From Planctomyces sp. (GTDB lineage: Bacteria > Planctomycetota > Planctomycetia > Planctomycetales > Planctomycetaceae): 64,000 nt of DNA. The notes beneath the pieces were generated by a model. The model saw nothing but the letters and a program-made list of their open reading frames with translations. It made no database searches and was not told the DNA's origin. Shown one piece after another: positions 35,623 to 45,894 of the stretch. The stretch lies in assembly GCA_016795105.1 (NCBI GenBank), contig JAEUIH010000016.1, positions 1 to 64,000 of the forward strand, written 5' to 3'. A program made the position numbers and the translations under genes. Position 1 is the stretch's first letter. Each line of letters begins with the position of its first letter.

Positions 35623-36666
35623 CTATTTGCCGGCCTTCGGTGGATCAACCGCAACATCTGCCTCCGGAACGAGCTCAACTGCGACGTCGCTGCCCTTCAG
35701 ATGTTTGTCGAAAAAATTCTGCATGAGTGCGACGATCGCTGGATTTCCAAAACCAGCACCACCGTGCCCCGCTCCCGGTATTGTCTGCAGCCAGACAGGA
35801 ACACCGTTTGCTTTTAGGGCATCCGCGAACTCCACACTCTGAGCATAAGGCACCAGCGCGTCATGTGTCCCATGCAGAATGAGTGTCGGGGGACTATCCT
35901 TACTGACAAACGTAATCGGACTAACGGCTTCGGTCTTCGCTCGATCGGAATTCAAACTGACACCGATCAGCAGGGAATATGGATCGCTCGGCGAATTGAA
36001 CTGGAAGATGTTCCTGACGTTCTTATCATCTGCCGCCTGCTGCATAACAGTTGCAAAATTGGCTGGCCCAAAGATGTCGCAAACGCACTGTACTCGATCA
36101 GACTGTTCTTCGTTTCCGCCAATCACTGGAAACACTTTCTTGCCACCCGCAGTTCCAACCAGCGCCGAAAGATGCCCACCCGCTGAACCGCCAACCACTC
36201 CAACCTTGTTGATGTCGATGTTGTACTTCTCCGCATTCGCCCGAAGCCAGCGAATGGATGCCTGACAGTCCTGAATCTGAGCAGGAAACACGGCCTTTTG
36301 GCTGAATCGATATTCAATACTCGCGACGACGTAGCCCCGAAGCACCATCGCAGCAACCGGGCAGGGCGCTTTGCTTCCGCCCATCCAGCCTCCACCATGA
36401 ATATGGACGATTAATGGCAGCGGCGACTCTGGCTTCGCTTCCGGAAAATACAAATCCAGTCGCTGTGCATCATCTCCTTCCGGGACATACAGGAGGTCCG
36501 ATTCTAACTTCACGCCAGGCGGCGGCTGAACCATCGAAACCGGCTCTAACGGACCCGCTGCTCTGGCTGCTAAGCCCGAAACGGCAAAAAACAAACTCAG
36601 GAGCACCCCGAAAACCCGAAAGTGAAACCTCGTTCGCCCACACTCTATCATGATTCGATGATTCAT
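35623..36666 (-). CDS. Secreted alpha/beta-hydrolase (esterase/acetylesterase type)
   Basis: A 347-residue exported hydrolase. The signal peptide is at about 15-37 (VFGVLLSLFFAVSGLAARA). The oxyanion motif HIHGGGWMGG, the nucleophile elbow VGGSAGGHL, the Asp in ILHGTHDALVP and the His in IPGAGHGGAGFG give a full catalytic set in the BD-FAE/carboxylesterase pattern. Such enzymes commonly deacetylate plant or algal polysaccharides in planctomycetes, which fits the nearby porin and oxidoreductase genes, but the substrate is not shown. The ATG at 36666 was chosen (GGAG about 12 bases upstream) over 36708. Confidence 0.87.
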   Translation of the reverse strand: MNHRIMIECGRTRFHFRVFGVLLSLFFAVSGLAARAAGPLEPVSMVQPPPGVKLESDLLYVPEGDDAQRLDLYFPEAKPESPLPLIVHIHGGGWMGGSKAPCPVAAMVLRGYVVASIEYRFSQKAVFPAQIQDCQASIRWLRANAEKYNIDINKVGVVGGSAGGHLSALVGTAGGKKVFPVIGGNEEQSDRVQCVCDIFGPANFATVMQQAADDKNVRNIFQFNSPSDPYSLLIGVSLNSDRAKTEAVSPITFVSKDSPPTLILHGTHDALVPYAQSVEFADALKANGVPVWLQTIPGAGHGGAGFGNPAIVALMQNFFDKHLKGSDVAVELVPEADVAVDPPKAGK

Positions 36667-36770
36667 CTTTTGCCCGCTCCACTGTTCGACTGCACTGCAC
36701 GACTTCATTCAATGCGCTAGTTTGGATTTCTTGGCTTCGAGGCCAGGCTGTTCGATTACAGGTGTCAGGC

Positions 36771-38159
36771 CTACAAACTTCCTCGGTCAGTTTCGAAACC
36801 TTTTCGGACTTCTCGAGCCAACAAGGCTTCTGCCTGTGGGTCATTGTGAATTTTTTCGTTCACAGGATCCCATTCGATGGAACGATTCAGTCGAGCAGCG
36901 ATCCCGGCCAGATGACAGGTTGAGAGTGCTCGGTGATGACTAAAGACATCTGAAATCGGTTCTTTGCGATCACGTGCGGCTTCAAAGAAGTTGCGAAAGT
37001 GATCAACCAGCGGCCGATTCTTGTATGCAGCTTCCAACGCACCTGCAGGCAGCGGATTCGTCTTTAAGTCTTCATAGGGCTTTCCGCTGATTCTGCCGCG
37101 GTTCACAAAAATTCGTCCCTCTGTTCCCTCGAACAAAATTCCATTGTCACCATCATGGCGAATCTCAATCTCCAGATCGTCTTCAAAGACCGCGCGAATC
37201 AGGAACTCCGTCGCTGTGTTATATCGCGTTCGATCGACCGGGTAACCATCCCGAAATTCAACAGGATGTTTCACATGCTGCGGTATCACCTTCTTTGGCC
37301 CGGTATTCGTCAGTCCCATTCCCCATGTTGCAATATCGACATGATGAGCGCCCCAGTCGGTCAGCTTGCCGCCTGAATATTCGTACCACCAGCGAAATTC
37401 ATAGTGGCAGCGAGACCAGCTCTGAGTTTCTCCATTATTGCCTGCCAGATAGCGAAACTCCGTCTCTGCAACCGGCCCCTGCCACATATTCCAGTCAAGT
37501 TCCTGCGGTGGCGCAGCAACAGGAATCTCGGGACTCGTCGGGGCGCCTCCGATGCTGCATGTTGCTTTTCGAATCTTTCCCAATCGTCCATTCTGAATCA
37601 AAGCGACCGCGGTGATGAACTGCACTTCGCTTCTCTGCTGAGTCCCAATCTGAACAACTCTGCCCGTCTTTTCGCAGACCTGACAGATTTCACGTCCCTC
37701 TGGAATCGTCAGAGTCATTGGCTTTTCGCAATACACGTCTTTACCGGCAAGCATCGACTCGATGGCGATTCGAGCATGCCAGTGATCGGGTGTTGAAATG
37801 TGGACGATATCAATCTTCGGATCATCGAGTATCGCTTTGTAGTCCGCGTAAACAGCGGGATCTGCTGCCGTCCATTCTTTCACCAGCTCCGCGGCACGCT
37901 GACGACGACTGCTGTCAGCATCGCAAACTGCAACATAATCACCGAACTGTCGAACATCAGGAGCCGAACCCCACGGTCCGTCGATCCCGGTTGCCTTCTG
38001 ACACCAGCGACTTCCCGTCCCGACCGCAGCGATTCGAGGCCGGTCATTTGTCTGCCGAAACTCGACCGCTCGTCCGTCGCGAGATCGCAGTATTGAGGCC
38101 CCGGCAAATGCCAGAGTCGAAAAAAGAACATGGCGCCGGGAGATCTGACTGCGATTCAT
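36771..38159 (-). CDS. Tat-exported Gfo/Idh/MocA-family oxidoreductase
   Basis: A 462-residue dehydrogenase-like protein with a twin-arginine signal at the start (SRRHVLFSTLAFAGASIL), so it is folded with its cofactor before export. The Rossmann part has IAAVGTGSRWC, VAVCDADSSRR, DIVHISTPDHWHARIAIESMLAGKDVYCEKPMTL, and the C-terminal domain contains WYEYSGGKLTDWGAHHVDIATWG. This exported type is typical of planctomycetes and Bacteroidetes and acts on sugars or amino sugars. The ATG has GAGG upstream. It lies between the esterase and a secreted unknown protein, all in one direction. Confidence 0.9.
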   Translation of the reverse strand: MNRSQISRRHVLFSTLAFAGASILRSRDGRAVEFRQTNDRPRIAAVGTGSRWCQKATGIDGPWGSAPDVRQFGDYVAVCDADSSRRQRAAELVKEWTAADPAVYADYKAILDDPKIDIVHISTPDHWHARIAIESMLAGKDVYCEKPMTLTIPEGREICQVCEKTGRVVQIGTQQRSEVQFITAVALIQNGRLGKIRKATCSIGGAPTSPEIPVAAPPQELDWNMWQGPVAETEFRYLAGNNGETQSWSRCHYEFRWWYEYSGGKLTDWGAHHVDIATWGMGLTNTGPKKVIPQHVKHPVEFRDGYPVDRTRYNTATEFLIRAVFEDDLEIEIRHDGDNGILFEGTEGRIFVNRGRISGKPYEDLKTNPLPAGALEAAYKNRPLVDHFRNFFEAARDRKEPISDVFSHHRALSTCHLAGIAARLNRSIEWDPVNEKIHNDPQAEALLAREVRKGFETDRGSL

Positions 38160-38308
38160 CTCGATTCCTCTTGACTTCTAAACATCTGATGGTCGTCGAA
38201 CCTACCGGGGCAGTTTCGGTAGCCTCAGTCCAGGTAGCCCCGGTTTTCGGAGGCCCGAAGTCTAACAAAGGACGGAAGGCCACAACAATGATCACCGTAC
38301 CAGGTTGC

Positions 38309-39532
38309 TCATTCCAGAATGTGAAACATGACGGCCTCGCGTTCATCCCAATTCTGTGTCGCACCCTTGATGAATGCATTCAGGTAGAACGTGTGATCGC
38401 CTGATTCCGGAAATGTCACATCAAACGAGAAGGATTTTGACTCGCCTTCGTTCACGAACGAATTCTTCAGATCGAATGCCGCCGTCTCCTCCATTTGTGC
38501 CATGGTGCCATCCGGATTCCGCGGTTCATGGCAATACTCCTTCGTGATCGAAAATCTCTGCAGTGTCATATCCGGCGCACTGACACAATGGAGATCGAAT
38601 CGACACGGTATACCTCGACGAATTGGCATCTCATATGTCAACTCGAGGCGAATTGGATCCCCATATCCCCCGAAATGACGAATCATCCCCCGTTTCCCAA
38701 TATCTTCCTTCGAGACATAAGGAGTGTTCTCAATGATGATGCGGTTATCACTTTCGATGTCAATCCGCAGAAACGCTCCGTAGTCCTTCAGGTAGTCACC
38801 TTCACCTTGTGGATCTCGCGGTCCAACTGCCAAAGCTGATTTTTCAGTCGCGTACCAGCTGCCAGTCGGATACTTCCGCTGCGATCCGGAAACAGCACGG
38901 TACGAATAGTCCGCACGAAATTCGATTGTGGTCGGAAATCTGTCGAGATTGACGTCATTCGCTCGATGCCAAACACGGGATGTGAGAATCGTATTTCTCT
39001 GCAGTACGCTTTCCTGCAGCCGGATTGCCTGCATCTTCTCCCAGGCGTTCGGATCCAGCGGAGCCTGCAAGACCCTTGCCGGGTACTTTCGTCCATCCAG
39101 ATCGATCGCACCGTTGTTCAGAAGAGTCACCGTGTGACGTTCACCGGTGTCAAGGCACACCACCCAGTGCTTATCAAACCGCCGCTGCAGGTTCCATCGT
39201 CCCGATGCTTTGATGACGGGTTCACCTTTCGTAAGTGGCAACCATCGATGCTCGTACTCGCCGCTCGCAAGGTATCGATATTCAGAATCACCTTCGCCAA
39301 CCGGACAAAGCCCGAACGGACGTCCCGCTTCCGGTGCTCGGTTTGTCCAGACTCTCGATGTTACTGCTGCAAAGACTGTCGGACCATGAGTCGATTCGAG
39401 GGGCTTTGGCTCGGTTTCAGCCTGCTGAGCTTTCGGCTGCCGGAATCCTGCCGCGGTGTCATCGATATCGAAGCACCACATACTGATACAGAAGCACGCC
39501 AGAAAAAACGACCAAATGCGAATGGCCTTCAT
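38309..39532 (-). CDS. Secreted protein of unknown function
   Basis: A 407-residue protein with a signal-like N-terminus (MKAIRIWSFFLACFCISMWC) and otherwise hydrophilic sequence rich in Arg, Tyr and Trp, without repeats. No domain was recognised; WNLQRRFDKHWVVCLDTGERHTVTLLNNGAIDLDG suggests a beta-rich fold. It lies about 150 bases from each neighbour (Tat oxidoreductase and PPC protein) on the same strand. The ATG at 39532 has AGGA five bases upstream. Confidence 0.65.
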   Translation of the reverse strand: MKAIRIWSFFLACFCISMWCFDIDDTAAGFRQPKAQQAETEPKPLESTHGPTVFAAVTSRVWTNRAPEAGRPFGLCPVGEGDSEYRYLASGEYEHRWLPLTKGEPVIKASGRWNLQRRFDKHWVVCLDTGERHTVTLLNNGAIDLDGRKYPARVLQAPLDPNAWEKMQAIRLQESVLQRNTILTSRVWHRANDVNLDRFPTTIEFRADYSYRAVSGSQRKYPTGSWYATEKSALAVGPRDPQGEGDYLKDYGAFLRIDIESDNRIIIENTPYVSKEDIGKRGMIRHFGGYGDPIRLELTYEMPIRRGIPCRFDLHCVSAPDMTLQRFSITKEYCHEPRNPDGTMAQMEETAAFDLKNSFVNEGESKSFSFDVTFPESGDHTFYLNAFIKGATQNWDEREAVMFHILE

Positions 39533-39681
39533 AAGGTCCTCTCCATCGTCAGGAGTCCTCTCAGTCTCATCGCGGCGGACTCAGCGAACCCAGGTCAGAC
39601 GCTCGGTGATTGAACGAGAATTGGCGGACGTTGAATCTCAGTCCTCCGACACGCTGATTTTCGGAACGATCTCTGCACATT

Positions 39682-42123
39682 TCATTGAGATTCTTCATCA
39701 AGAGCATCTGATGGCGAACGGTTGATGGAAATGGTGGCTTCACTGATCACCCGTACCGACGCATACATCTCACCCACTGCTCGAATCTTGAGTGGACCGA
39801 TCTCACTCAACGCAACCGCAGAATCCACTTCGATCAACAGTGTCCCCGTCGACTCATTCTCCGGAATCGTCACGGGCAACGCGGAAATACCCTGAGGCGG
39901 ATCAACCAACTGAACTTCCATCGCGCCTGAAAAGTTTGGTGTGCGATCCAGTACCAGCGGGCACGAGACAGTACTGCCAGGTATCGCATTCAGCGATGCA
40001 ACCGACGTCCTGAGCTTAACGACCGTCGGCAGAGTTCGAATCATGCATCGCATCGTCGAAATGACCAGCATCGTCTGCGCCTGCCCATGCTGATCGACGA
40101 ACTTGACATGCCCCTGAGCATAAACATTCGAATGAGCCTGGACATTGATGTGCATGGTCTCCGGAAGACACAACGGGAGCATGAACTTTGACTGTTCCGG
40201 TGCAACCGTCATTTCCGGGATTTCAATGCCGTCCAGGTCTTTAATCTGGCGATCGGCCACCTGCAGTTCGATGGGCTGATCGAATCCCCCCAAACGCTCC
40301 ACTTCCATCAGATATGGATACAGTGTTCCACGATGTGCGTATTGATACGCTTCGTTGCAGAATAGACGAAACACAGGCTTGTGAACAACCGTTAGCTGCA
40401 GATGATCGACGTTCGCGTCCGAAACGCCTACCCCATCCGCGTCGCGACCAAGATGTCCAGCACGCATAACGCGTTCAAGTCGTCCAGATCCCACATCAGC
40501 AGTGCCACGCACTCTGATTGTGACATCGCCGGACTTCGCGTTGTCAGCAGCACTGAAAATCAGTTTCGCTGTCGTCTGTCCCGCGGCAACTTGCTGTCCT
40601 TCAAGGCTGACGCCTTCCGGCAGGCCGTCGACGTGCAGCTCTACCGGCGAAGAAAACCCGGACTTTGCGTCCACCAGGATCTCGATCTCAGACTTCGTTC
40701 CCTGAAGAATATTCACAACATCAGACTTACATCTCAGCGCAAAATCCGGAACAGCTTCGCGGACACTCAACTGATACGTGAAGTCCGGACCTCCCGTGAT
40801 CCCTTGCTGCAGATCCCGCACGCGTATCCACCAGTCTCCGGCACCAGGTGACTGCCAGTAGATTCTGGACACACCTTCGACGGCCTGAATTGCACTTGCG
40901 AGGTTCACAACCCCGCCATTGCCATCAATCAGCCCCACAATCGGCATTGCAGACGATTCACCCGGGCGGGCGAGACACTCGATCGTCAAGGCAACCGGTG
41001 ATGAGCAGGAGATGCGATACCAGTCTTCGTCATCTGCCGACTCGAGCTGACCATGAACAGTCGCTGGCCACAAAACATCCATCGCAGACTCTCGCTGGTC
41101 ATTCTGCGCTGCTTCACGAACAGAAGGCTCGTCGGCAGCGTTGAGAACGACCGCATTCGCGATCTCTATGTTGTTCGGCACAAACGAACCCTTGTTTTGC
41201 GGGAACAGGACATCGGCTGCCACGATCGCAAATCCGTTACGACTTTCAGCAGAAGATCCATCGATCGTCAGAAAGTCGACTCGCTCCGTGGCACCCGTGC
41301 GACCAATGGCTGGGATCGCCGCTCGAGCAAACGGCTTGTTGGATATTGTGACCCGATAAACATACGAGGGACCGCCTTTGTACGTGACGCCGGATATGAG
41401 CAGGTGATGCTGACCGTCTCGTTTCGCGCGAAAAGCCAATACAGGATCGGCACCGACGCGGATCTGCTGCGCCAATACTCGCTGACCCAGATCGTCTCGC
41501 AATTCCACAACGGGGTCCAGCGCCGACCCGAGTCTTCCGGCCACCACATCAATTGTGACAACATCACCAGAATTGGCAGAGAAGCTGAAGTAGTCGATAT
41601 CGTTTTCGCCGGCAATCTGCCCGTTAATGGTCACGGGCAGTGATACGGCTTCAGCTTCATCGATCAGGGAATTCGGTTCGTTCTCAATGTACTCCGGAAG
41701 ATCACCAATAATAAAAGGCCGCCCACCGGTGCCTCCACTGGCACAACTCAGCCGCCAGATCGCCGGGCCCAGCTGAGCGTCCTCAGAAATTGCGATTTGC
41801 GAATGCCACTCCGTTGGATGCGTCACCGGCTGCTCGCTCGGTTTACGTCGGGGCGACGGAGCGTAGTTGCCAGTTGCTCGATCTCCGAGTACGGCGTTCG
41901 CGGAGACTCCTTCACCAAAGATTCGAAATCGTGTTTCCGGAGGAATACACTCACCTCCCACACGCACATCGACAATCGAACCTCGGCGACCTCCCGCGGG
42001 GAAAATATGGGTGCTCGAAGGTCCCGTTGGAACCTGTTGAGCTGCCAATGGTTCTTCAAACAAAAACAACAGCAGGCATACGCCGGTCATCAGCAGTTGG
42101 CGAACTCGTTTCGGAGTTGTCAT
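39682..42123 (-). CDS. Large secreted protein with PPC-type domains
   Basis: An 813-residue exported protein. A signal peptide (about 8-28) ends at PLAAQQ. It begins FPAGGRRGSIVDVRVGGECIPPETRF, a segment common at the head of planctomycete PPC proteins, and has at least two bacterial pre-peptidase C-terminal (PPC) domains: INGQIAGENDIDYFSFSANSGDVVTIDV (about 165-260) and VHGQLESADDEDWYRISCSSPVALTI (about 355-445). The C-terminal part is beta-rich. PPC domains assist secreted enzymes; no protease or hydrolase domain is attached here. It lies 31 bases downstream of the DUF1501 gene and so is part of the same operon. Confidence 0.8.
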   Translation of the reverse strand: MTTPKRVRQLLMTGVCLLLFLFEEPLAAQQVPTGPSSTHIFPAGGRRGSIVDVRVGGECIPPETRFRIFGEGVSANAVLGDRATGNYAPSPRRKPSEQPVTHPTEWHSQIAISEDAQLGPAIWRLSCASGGTGGRPFIIGDLPEYIENEPNSLIDEAEAVSLPVTINGQIAGENDIDYFSFSANSGDVVTIDVVAGRLGSALDPVVELRDDLGQRVLAQQIRVGADPVLAFRAKRDGQHHLLISGVTYKGGPSYVYRVTISNKPFARAAIPAIGRTGATERVDFLTIDGSSAESRNGFAIVAADVLFPQNKGSFVPNNIEIANAVVLNAADEPSVREAAQNDQRESAMDVLWPATVHGQLESADDEDWYRISCSSPVALTIECLARPGESSAMPIVGLIDGNGGVVNLASAIQAVEGVSRIYWQSPGAGDWWIRVRDLQQGITGGPDFTYQLSVREAVPDFALRCKSDVVNILQGTKSEIEILVDAKSGFSSPVELHVDGLPEGVSLEGQQVAAGQTTAKLIFSAADNAKSGDVTIRVRGTADVGSGRLERVMRAGHLGRDADGVGVSDANVDHLQLTVVHKPVFRLFCNEAYQYAHRGTLYPYLMEVERLGGFDQPIELQVADRQIKDLDGIEIPEMTVAPEQSKFMLPLCLPETMHINVQAHSNVYAQGHVKFVDQHGQAQTMLVISTMRCMIRTLPTVVKLRTSVASLNAIPGSTVSCPLVLDRTPNFSGAMEVQLVDPPQGISALPVTIPENESTGTLLIEVDSAVALSEIGPLKIRAVGEMYASVRVISEATISINRSPSDALDEESQ

Positions 42124-42154
42124 GGCATTGATCCAGGCTCGAGCTCAATTCGCG

Positions 42155-43483
42155 TTATGCAAACAATTCGTGAACCGGACGGCCTCCACCAGCCAACTGA
42201 ACTGGCCGGCCAATCGGAGTGTGCAGAGTGACATCGGGATCGATGCCAAGAGCTTTAAGCAACGTCGCAGCCATGTCCGAGGGAGTTATTGGCCGATCGA
42301 TCACACTGGCAGCCTGCTTATCCGTTGCCCCGATTGTCAATCCACGCTTCAGGCCTCCACCCGCCATAACAATCGAAAACGCCTGCGGCCAATGATCACG
42401 TCCCGCCATGTCGTTAATCCGCGGAGTTCGGCCAAACTCTGTCGTCAGTACCACTAATGTAGAATCCAGCCGACCTCGTTCCTCAAGATCATTCAACAGT
42501 GCTGAAACACCCTGATCGAGTGGTGGAACCAGAAGGTCTCTCAGACTCTCTGAGTTTTTACGATGAGTATCCCAGTGTCCATTTTCAATGCTGACAAAGC
42601 GACAGCCGGATTCCACAAGTCGACGCGCCAGCAGGCAGCACTGACCAAGACTTGTCATGCCATAAGCATCCCGGGTCGCCGGAGTTTCACGTTCAATCTC
42701 AAATGCCTGCTTTGCTTCGTTACTCGTCATCAGCTGATAAGCTTTTTCGTAGTACGTGTCCAGCGCACGTTCCTGCTTACTGAACTGTTCAACGCTTCGT
42801 TCAAGATGATTGATGGCTCTCAGGGCCGACTGCCGGCGGAGACTTCGATCGTTGGTCACGCCTTCAGCAAGAACAATGTCCCGTACCGAAAATTCAGGGG
42901 AGGCCGGGTCCGCTTCAATCACAAATGGCGCATAGCTCGGACCAAGAAATGAAGGGCCACCGCTATTGAGAAAGTTTGGAACAGAAATATAGGGTGGCAG
43001 CCTGCCCGAACTGCTTCCCATCTTTGCGACCATAGAACCAAACGAAGGGTGCATGTTGTTGTTCAGCACATTTCGATTGAAGTTTCCACCGACTCCGGGA
43101 TGTTGCCCCGTCATCATCACATGATACCCGGCGGTGTGATCCGGATCACCATGCGTCATGCTTCTCAGGATTGCCAGTTTATCCGTCACGCCCGCGATTC
43201 GAGGCAGGAGATTTGAAACCTGAATCCCCGGAACACGTGTCTCGATCGGATGGAAGTCACCGCGGATCTCCGCAGGTGCCTCCGGCTTAACATCCCACAT
43301 GTCCTGATGGGCCATACCACCGATGATGAAGATGAAGATGCAGCTGACATCGTTTTTGGAGGCAGTGGCGTCAATCCCATGAGTCTGCTGAAGTCGCAGC
43401 AGTTGAGCCATGCTGAGTCCAGCCACGGATCCCATTTTCAGAAATCCGCGGCGTTCGATGCCGTCACAGTAGCGCCTCTGCAT
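42155..43483 (-). CDS. DUF1501 protein with Tat-type signal
   Basis: A 442-residue DUF1501 protein (sulfatase-like fold family, very abundant in planctomycetes). The N-terminus has RRGFLKMGSVAGLSMAQLLRL, a twin-arginine type signal. Family stretches: IFIFIIGGMAHQDMWDVKPEAPAEIRGDF, GIQVSNLLPRIAGVTDKLAILRSMTHGDPDHTAGY, LGQCCLLARRLVESGCRFVSIENGHWDTH, TLVVLTTEFGRTPRINDMAGRDHWPQAFSIVMAGGG. The biochemical role is not known. The stop of the DUF1549/1553 gene is nine bases upstream, so they are in one operon. The ATG has GAGGTG upstream. Confidence 0.92.
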   Translation of the reverse strand: MQRRYCDGIERRGFLKMGSVAGLSMAQLLRLQQTHGIDATASKNDVSCIFIFIIGGMAHQDMWDVKPEAPAEIRGDFHPIETRVPGIQVSNLLPRIAGVTDKLAILRSMTHGDPDHTAGYHVMMTGQHPGVGGNFNRNVLNNNMHPSFGSMVAKMGSSSGRLPPYISVPNFLNSGGPSFLGPSYAPFVIEADPASPEFSVRDIVLAEGVTNDRSLRRQSALRAINHLERSVEQFSKQERALDTYYEKAYQLMTSNEAKQAFEIERETPATRDAYGMTSLGQCCLLARRLVESGCRFVSIENGHWDTHRKNSESLRDLLVPPLDQGVSALLNDLEERGRLDSTLVVLTTEFGRTPRINDMAGRDHWPQAFSIVMAGGGLKRGLTIGATDKQAASVIDRPITPSDMAATLLKALGIDPDVTLHTPIGRPVQLAGGGRPVHELFA

Positions 43484-43491
43484 GAATCACC

Positions 43492-45894
43492 TCACCGGAT
43501 AAACAGAAAGTCATACGAATTCAAAAGAGTCCAGAGAAAGTCTTCCGCTGCCTGACGGGGCGGGGCCTGTGCAAACAATTCCCGTCCAAGCTCCTGCTCG
43601 GATGGACTGGGCATTCTTCCCAGAGCCACCAGACTGAGTTCATCAATGATTACGGCTGTCGTCGCTCCGGACTTCACTAACGCGGCAATTCGTCCGCCAG
43701 GACTTGCCAGCCGCGATTCCACTTCCGGGGCATTCATCAAATGCAGCGCCTGCGACATGGTGGGCTCACTGGTGCGACCACACTCACATGGACTCGTCCG
43801 TTCAGGTCTTCCAAAGATCTCCAGAAAGTAAGACGGAAGTCGATTGTCCCAAAGCTCAATCGCTCTCGTTCCACGGGGACGGCCAGGAAATGGTTCCGGT
43901 TCACCAGTCACCTGACTGATTGCGTCGAGCAGAACTTCTGCCGACATTCGCCTCACATAGTGATGTGAAAAATTCTGTTCGTCGTCCCTGTTACTGTCGT
44001 TGGTTTCGCTGGACAGTTGATACGTCCGCGAGTTCATAATGAATCGCATCAATGACTTCATGTCGAAGTTGTCTGTCACCAACCGAGTCGTCAGCAGTTT
44101 CAGAAGCTCCTCATTGGTCGCCGGATTGGTGCTCCGCAGATCGTCCTCCGCTTCCACCAGGCCTCGCCCCAAATAGTGTTTCCAGATTCGGTTGGCCGCC
44201 AGTCGTGCAAACCATGGGTTCTCTTTAGACACCATCCATTGAGCAAGTTCTCGCCGAGGATCTGCATCGACGGCTGTGACGGTTGGGCCGTCCAGCGGCC
44301 GCACAGGAACGATTCTGTTCGACAGGGGAATCCGAGCCTCCTTCAGGCCTGTGTGATACACAAATACACGGTTTGTCGCGATCGGTTTTCGCTCAAGCCC
44401 ATTGAAGTATCCGGCGAATCCATAGAAGTCGTCCTGAGACCATTTCTCAAACGGATGATGGTGGCACTGAGCACACTCCATTCGCACGCCCAGAAATGCC
44501 TGACTCATCGTCTTCGCAAGGTCTTCAGGTGTCTCGGCCGCCCGAAAGAGATTCACCGGCCCATTCGTTCCCGAATTTCCAGTGGCTGTAATCAGTTCCG
44601 AAACCCACTGGTCATATCCACGGTTTGTCGCAAACTGCTGCCGCAGCCATTGATGAAATTCATAGGCTCCGCGTTCACCGAGTTTCTGACGATCCACCAG
44701 CAATATGTCGGCCCAGGTCAATGCCCAATAGTCAGCATACTCAGCCCGATCTAAAGCCTGGTCGATCCATAGACTCCGCTTATCACTTCGCGGATCGGCC
44801 AGAAACTCGCGGACTTCATCCGATGTCGGCAGTGTGCCAATCGTATCCAGCCACACACGACGCAAAAATGTGGGGTCATCGCAAAGCGCTGATGGAACGA
44901 GTTGCATCTTCTCAAGTTTGACGCGAACCAGATCATCAATCTCATTCTTCGCGGGAAACTCAAACGGCTCGTAATCACTGGTCCGTGGCAACTGCAGCTG
45001 AACACTGGCGACTTGTCCCATGTAGTGAACTGCGATCGCAGCTTCACCAGGTATCGTTGACGTCCGTACAAGACCTGAACGATCCACATCCGCCACCGCC
45101 GGAGCATTTGATGCATATCCAGCAGCCGATGTGACATCGCGCTGACTGCCGTCTGAATAGTGGGCCGTTGCAAGAATCTGTTGAGTCGTGTTCTGTCTCA
45201 GCACCCGCTCCGCAGGACTGACACTCAACCGGACCAACACTGGAGCATGCGGCTGGGCAGGGGGCGTTCCCTGACGGATCCACGCAAGCATCAGATCGTA
45301 ATCAGGTGAATCCGGCACAAGCCGCCGTCCACCACCATGTGGCATCAAGCCGGCGGCCTTTCGGATAAACAAACTGAACTCCGGGCTGCCAGGAAAGATG
45401 CGTCGCCCACGTCCGTCTTTCACCAAAACGTCATAATCTGCAGTCGGATCGAATCCAAACACAGACAATTTCAATCCGCTGGCATGTGCCGACTTTCCAT
45501 GACAGCCACCGCTGTTGCAGCCAAGTTTTGACAACAGCGGTACAACGTCATTTGCAAAATCGACCGGAGGATAACCGGCAATACTTCTCACACTGACAGG
45601 AATCGGGATCGTTACTCCGTCGCAGCTGACCGTCAGTTGTGTTTCACCGTCACTCAGCCCGCGAACAACGGTTCCTTCAACGCGAGCAATCTCACTGTCA
45701 GCGGATTCGATGGTTGCTCGATGGGTCACATCGATCGGACGATCAAGAGCGTCAAAACCTGTAATGAGCAGCTGCTGACTGCGATTCGTCCCATTCAGGG
45801 AAATCGAACCGGGTTCCGCGGAAAGCCGCTGAATCGCCTCGCTGCCGGCCACCGAACCAGAAAACAGGCTCCCCAGCAACGCCACAAATGACAT
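43492..45894 (-). CDS. Planctomycete secreted protein: Ig-like, cytochrome-like, DUF1549 and DUF1553 domains
   Basis: An 800-residue exported protein. A signal segment (MSFVALLGSLFSGSVAGSEA) leads into a BIG2/Ig-like repeat (INITH-type, about 20-110), a cytochrome-like region with LGCNSGGCHGKSAHASGLKLSVFGFDP and LMPHGGG, a second Ig-like region, then DUF1549 (RVWLDTIGTLPTSDEVREFLADP, ECAQCHHHPFEKWSQDDFYGFAGYF) and DUF1553 (WMVSKENPWFARLAANRIWKHYLGRGLVE, RMSAEVLLDAISQVTG). Only ECAQCHH is a classical CxxCH site; the first is Cx4CH. The start is uncertain: an ATG at 45894 gives a good signal peptide but no ribosome site, and the frame is open upstream to 46044. DUF1501 follows within nine bases. 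Confidence 0.87.
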   Translation of the reverse strand: MSFVALLGSLFSGSVAGSEAIQRLSAEPGSISLNGTNRSQQLLITGFDALDRPIDVTHRATIESADSEIARVEGTVVRGLSDGETQLTVSCDGVTIPIPVSVRSIAGYPPVDFANDVVPLLSKLGCNSGGCHGKSAHASGLKLSVFGFDPTADYDVLVKDGRGRRIFPGSPEFSLFIRKAAGLMPHGGGRRLVPDSPDYDLMLAWIRQGTPPAQPHAPVLVRLSVSPAERVLRQNTTQQILATAHYSDGSQRDVTSAAGYASNAPAVADVDRSGLVRTSTIPGEAAIAVHYMGQVASVQLQLPRTSDYEPFEFPAKNEIDDLVRVKLEKMQLVPSALCDDPTFLRRVWLDTIGTLPTSDEVREFLADPRSDKRSLWIDQALDRAEYADYWALTWADILLVDRQKLGERGAYEFHQWLRQQFATNRGYDQWVSELITATGNSGTNGPVNLFRAAETPEDLAKTMSQAFLGVRMECAQCHHHPFEKWSQDDFYGFAGYFNGLERKPIATNRVFVYHTGLKEARIPLSNRIVPVRPLDGPTVTAVDADPRRELAQWMVSKENPWFARLAANRIWKHYLGRGLVEAEDDLRSTNPATNEELLKLLTTRLVTDNFDMKSLMRFIMNSRTYQLSSETNDSNRDDEQNFSHHYVRRMSAEVLLDAISQVTGEPEPFPGRPRGTRAIELWDNRLPSYFLEIFGRPERTSPCECGRTSEPTMSQALHLMNAPEVESRLASPGGRIAALVKSGATTAVIIDELSLVALGRMPSPSEQELGRELFAQAPPRQAAEDFLWTLLNSYDFLFIR

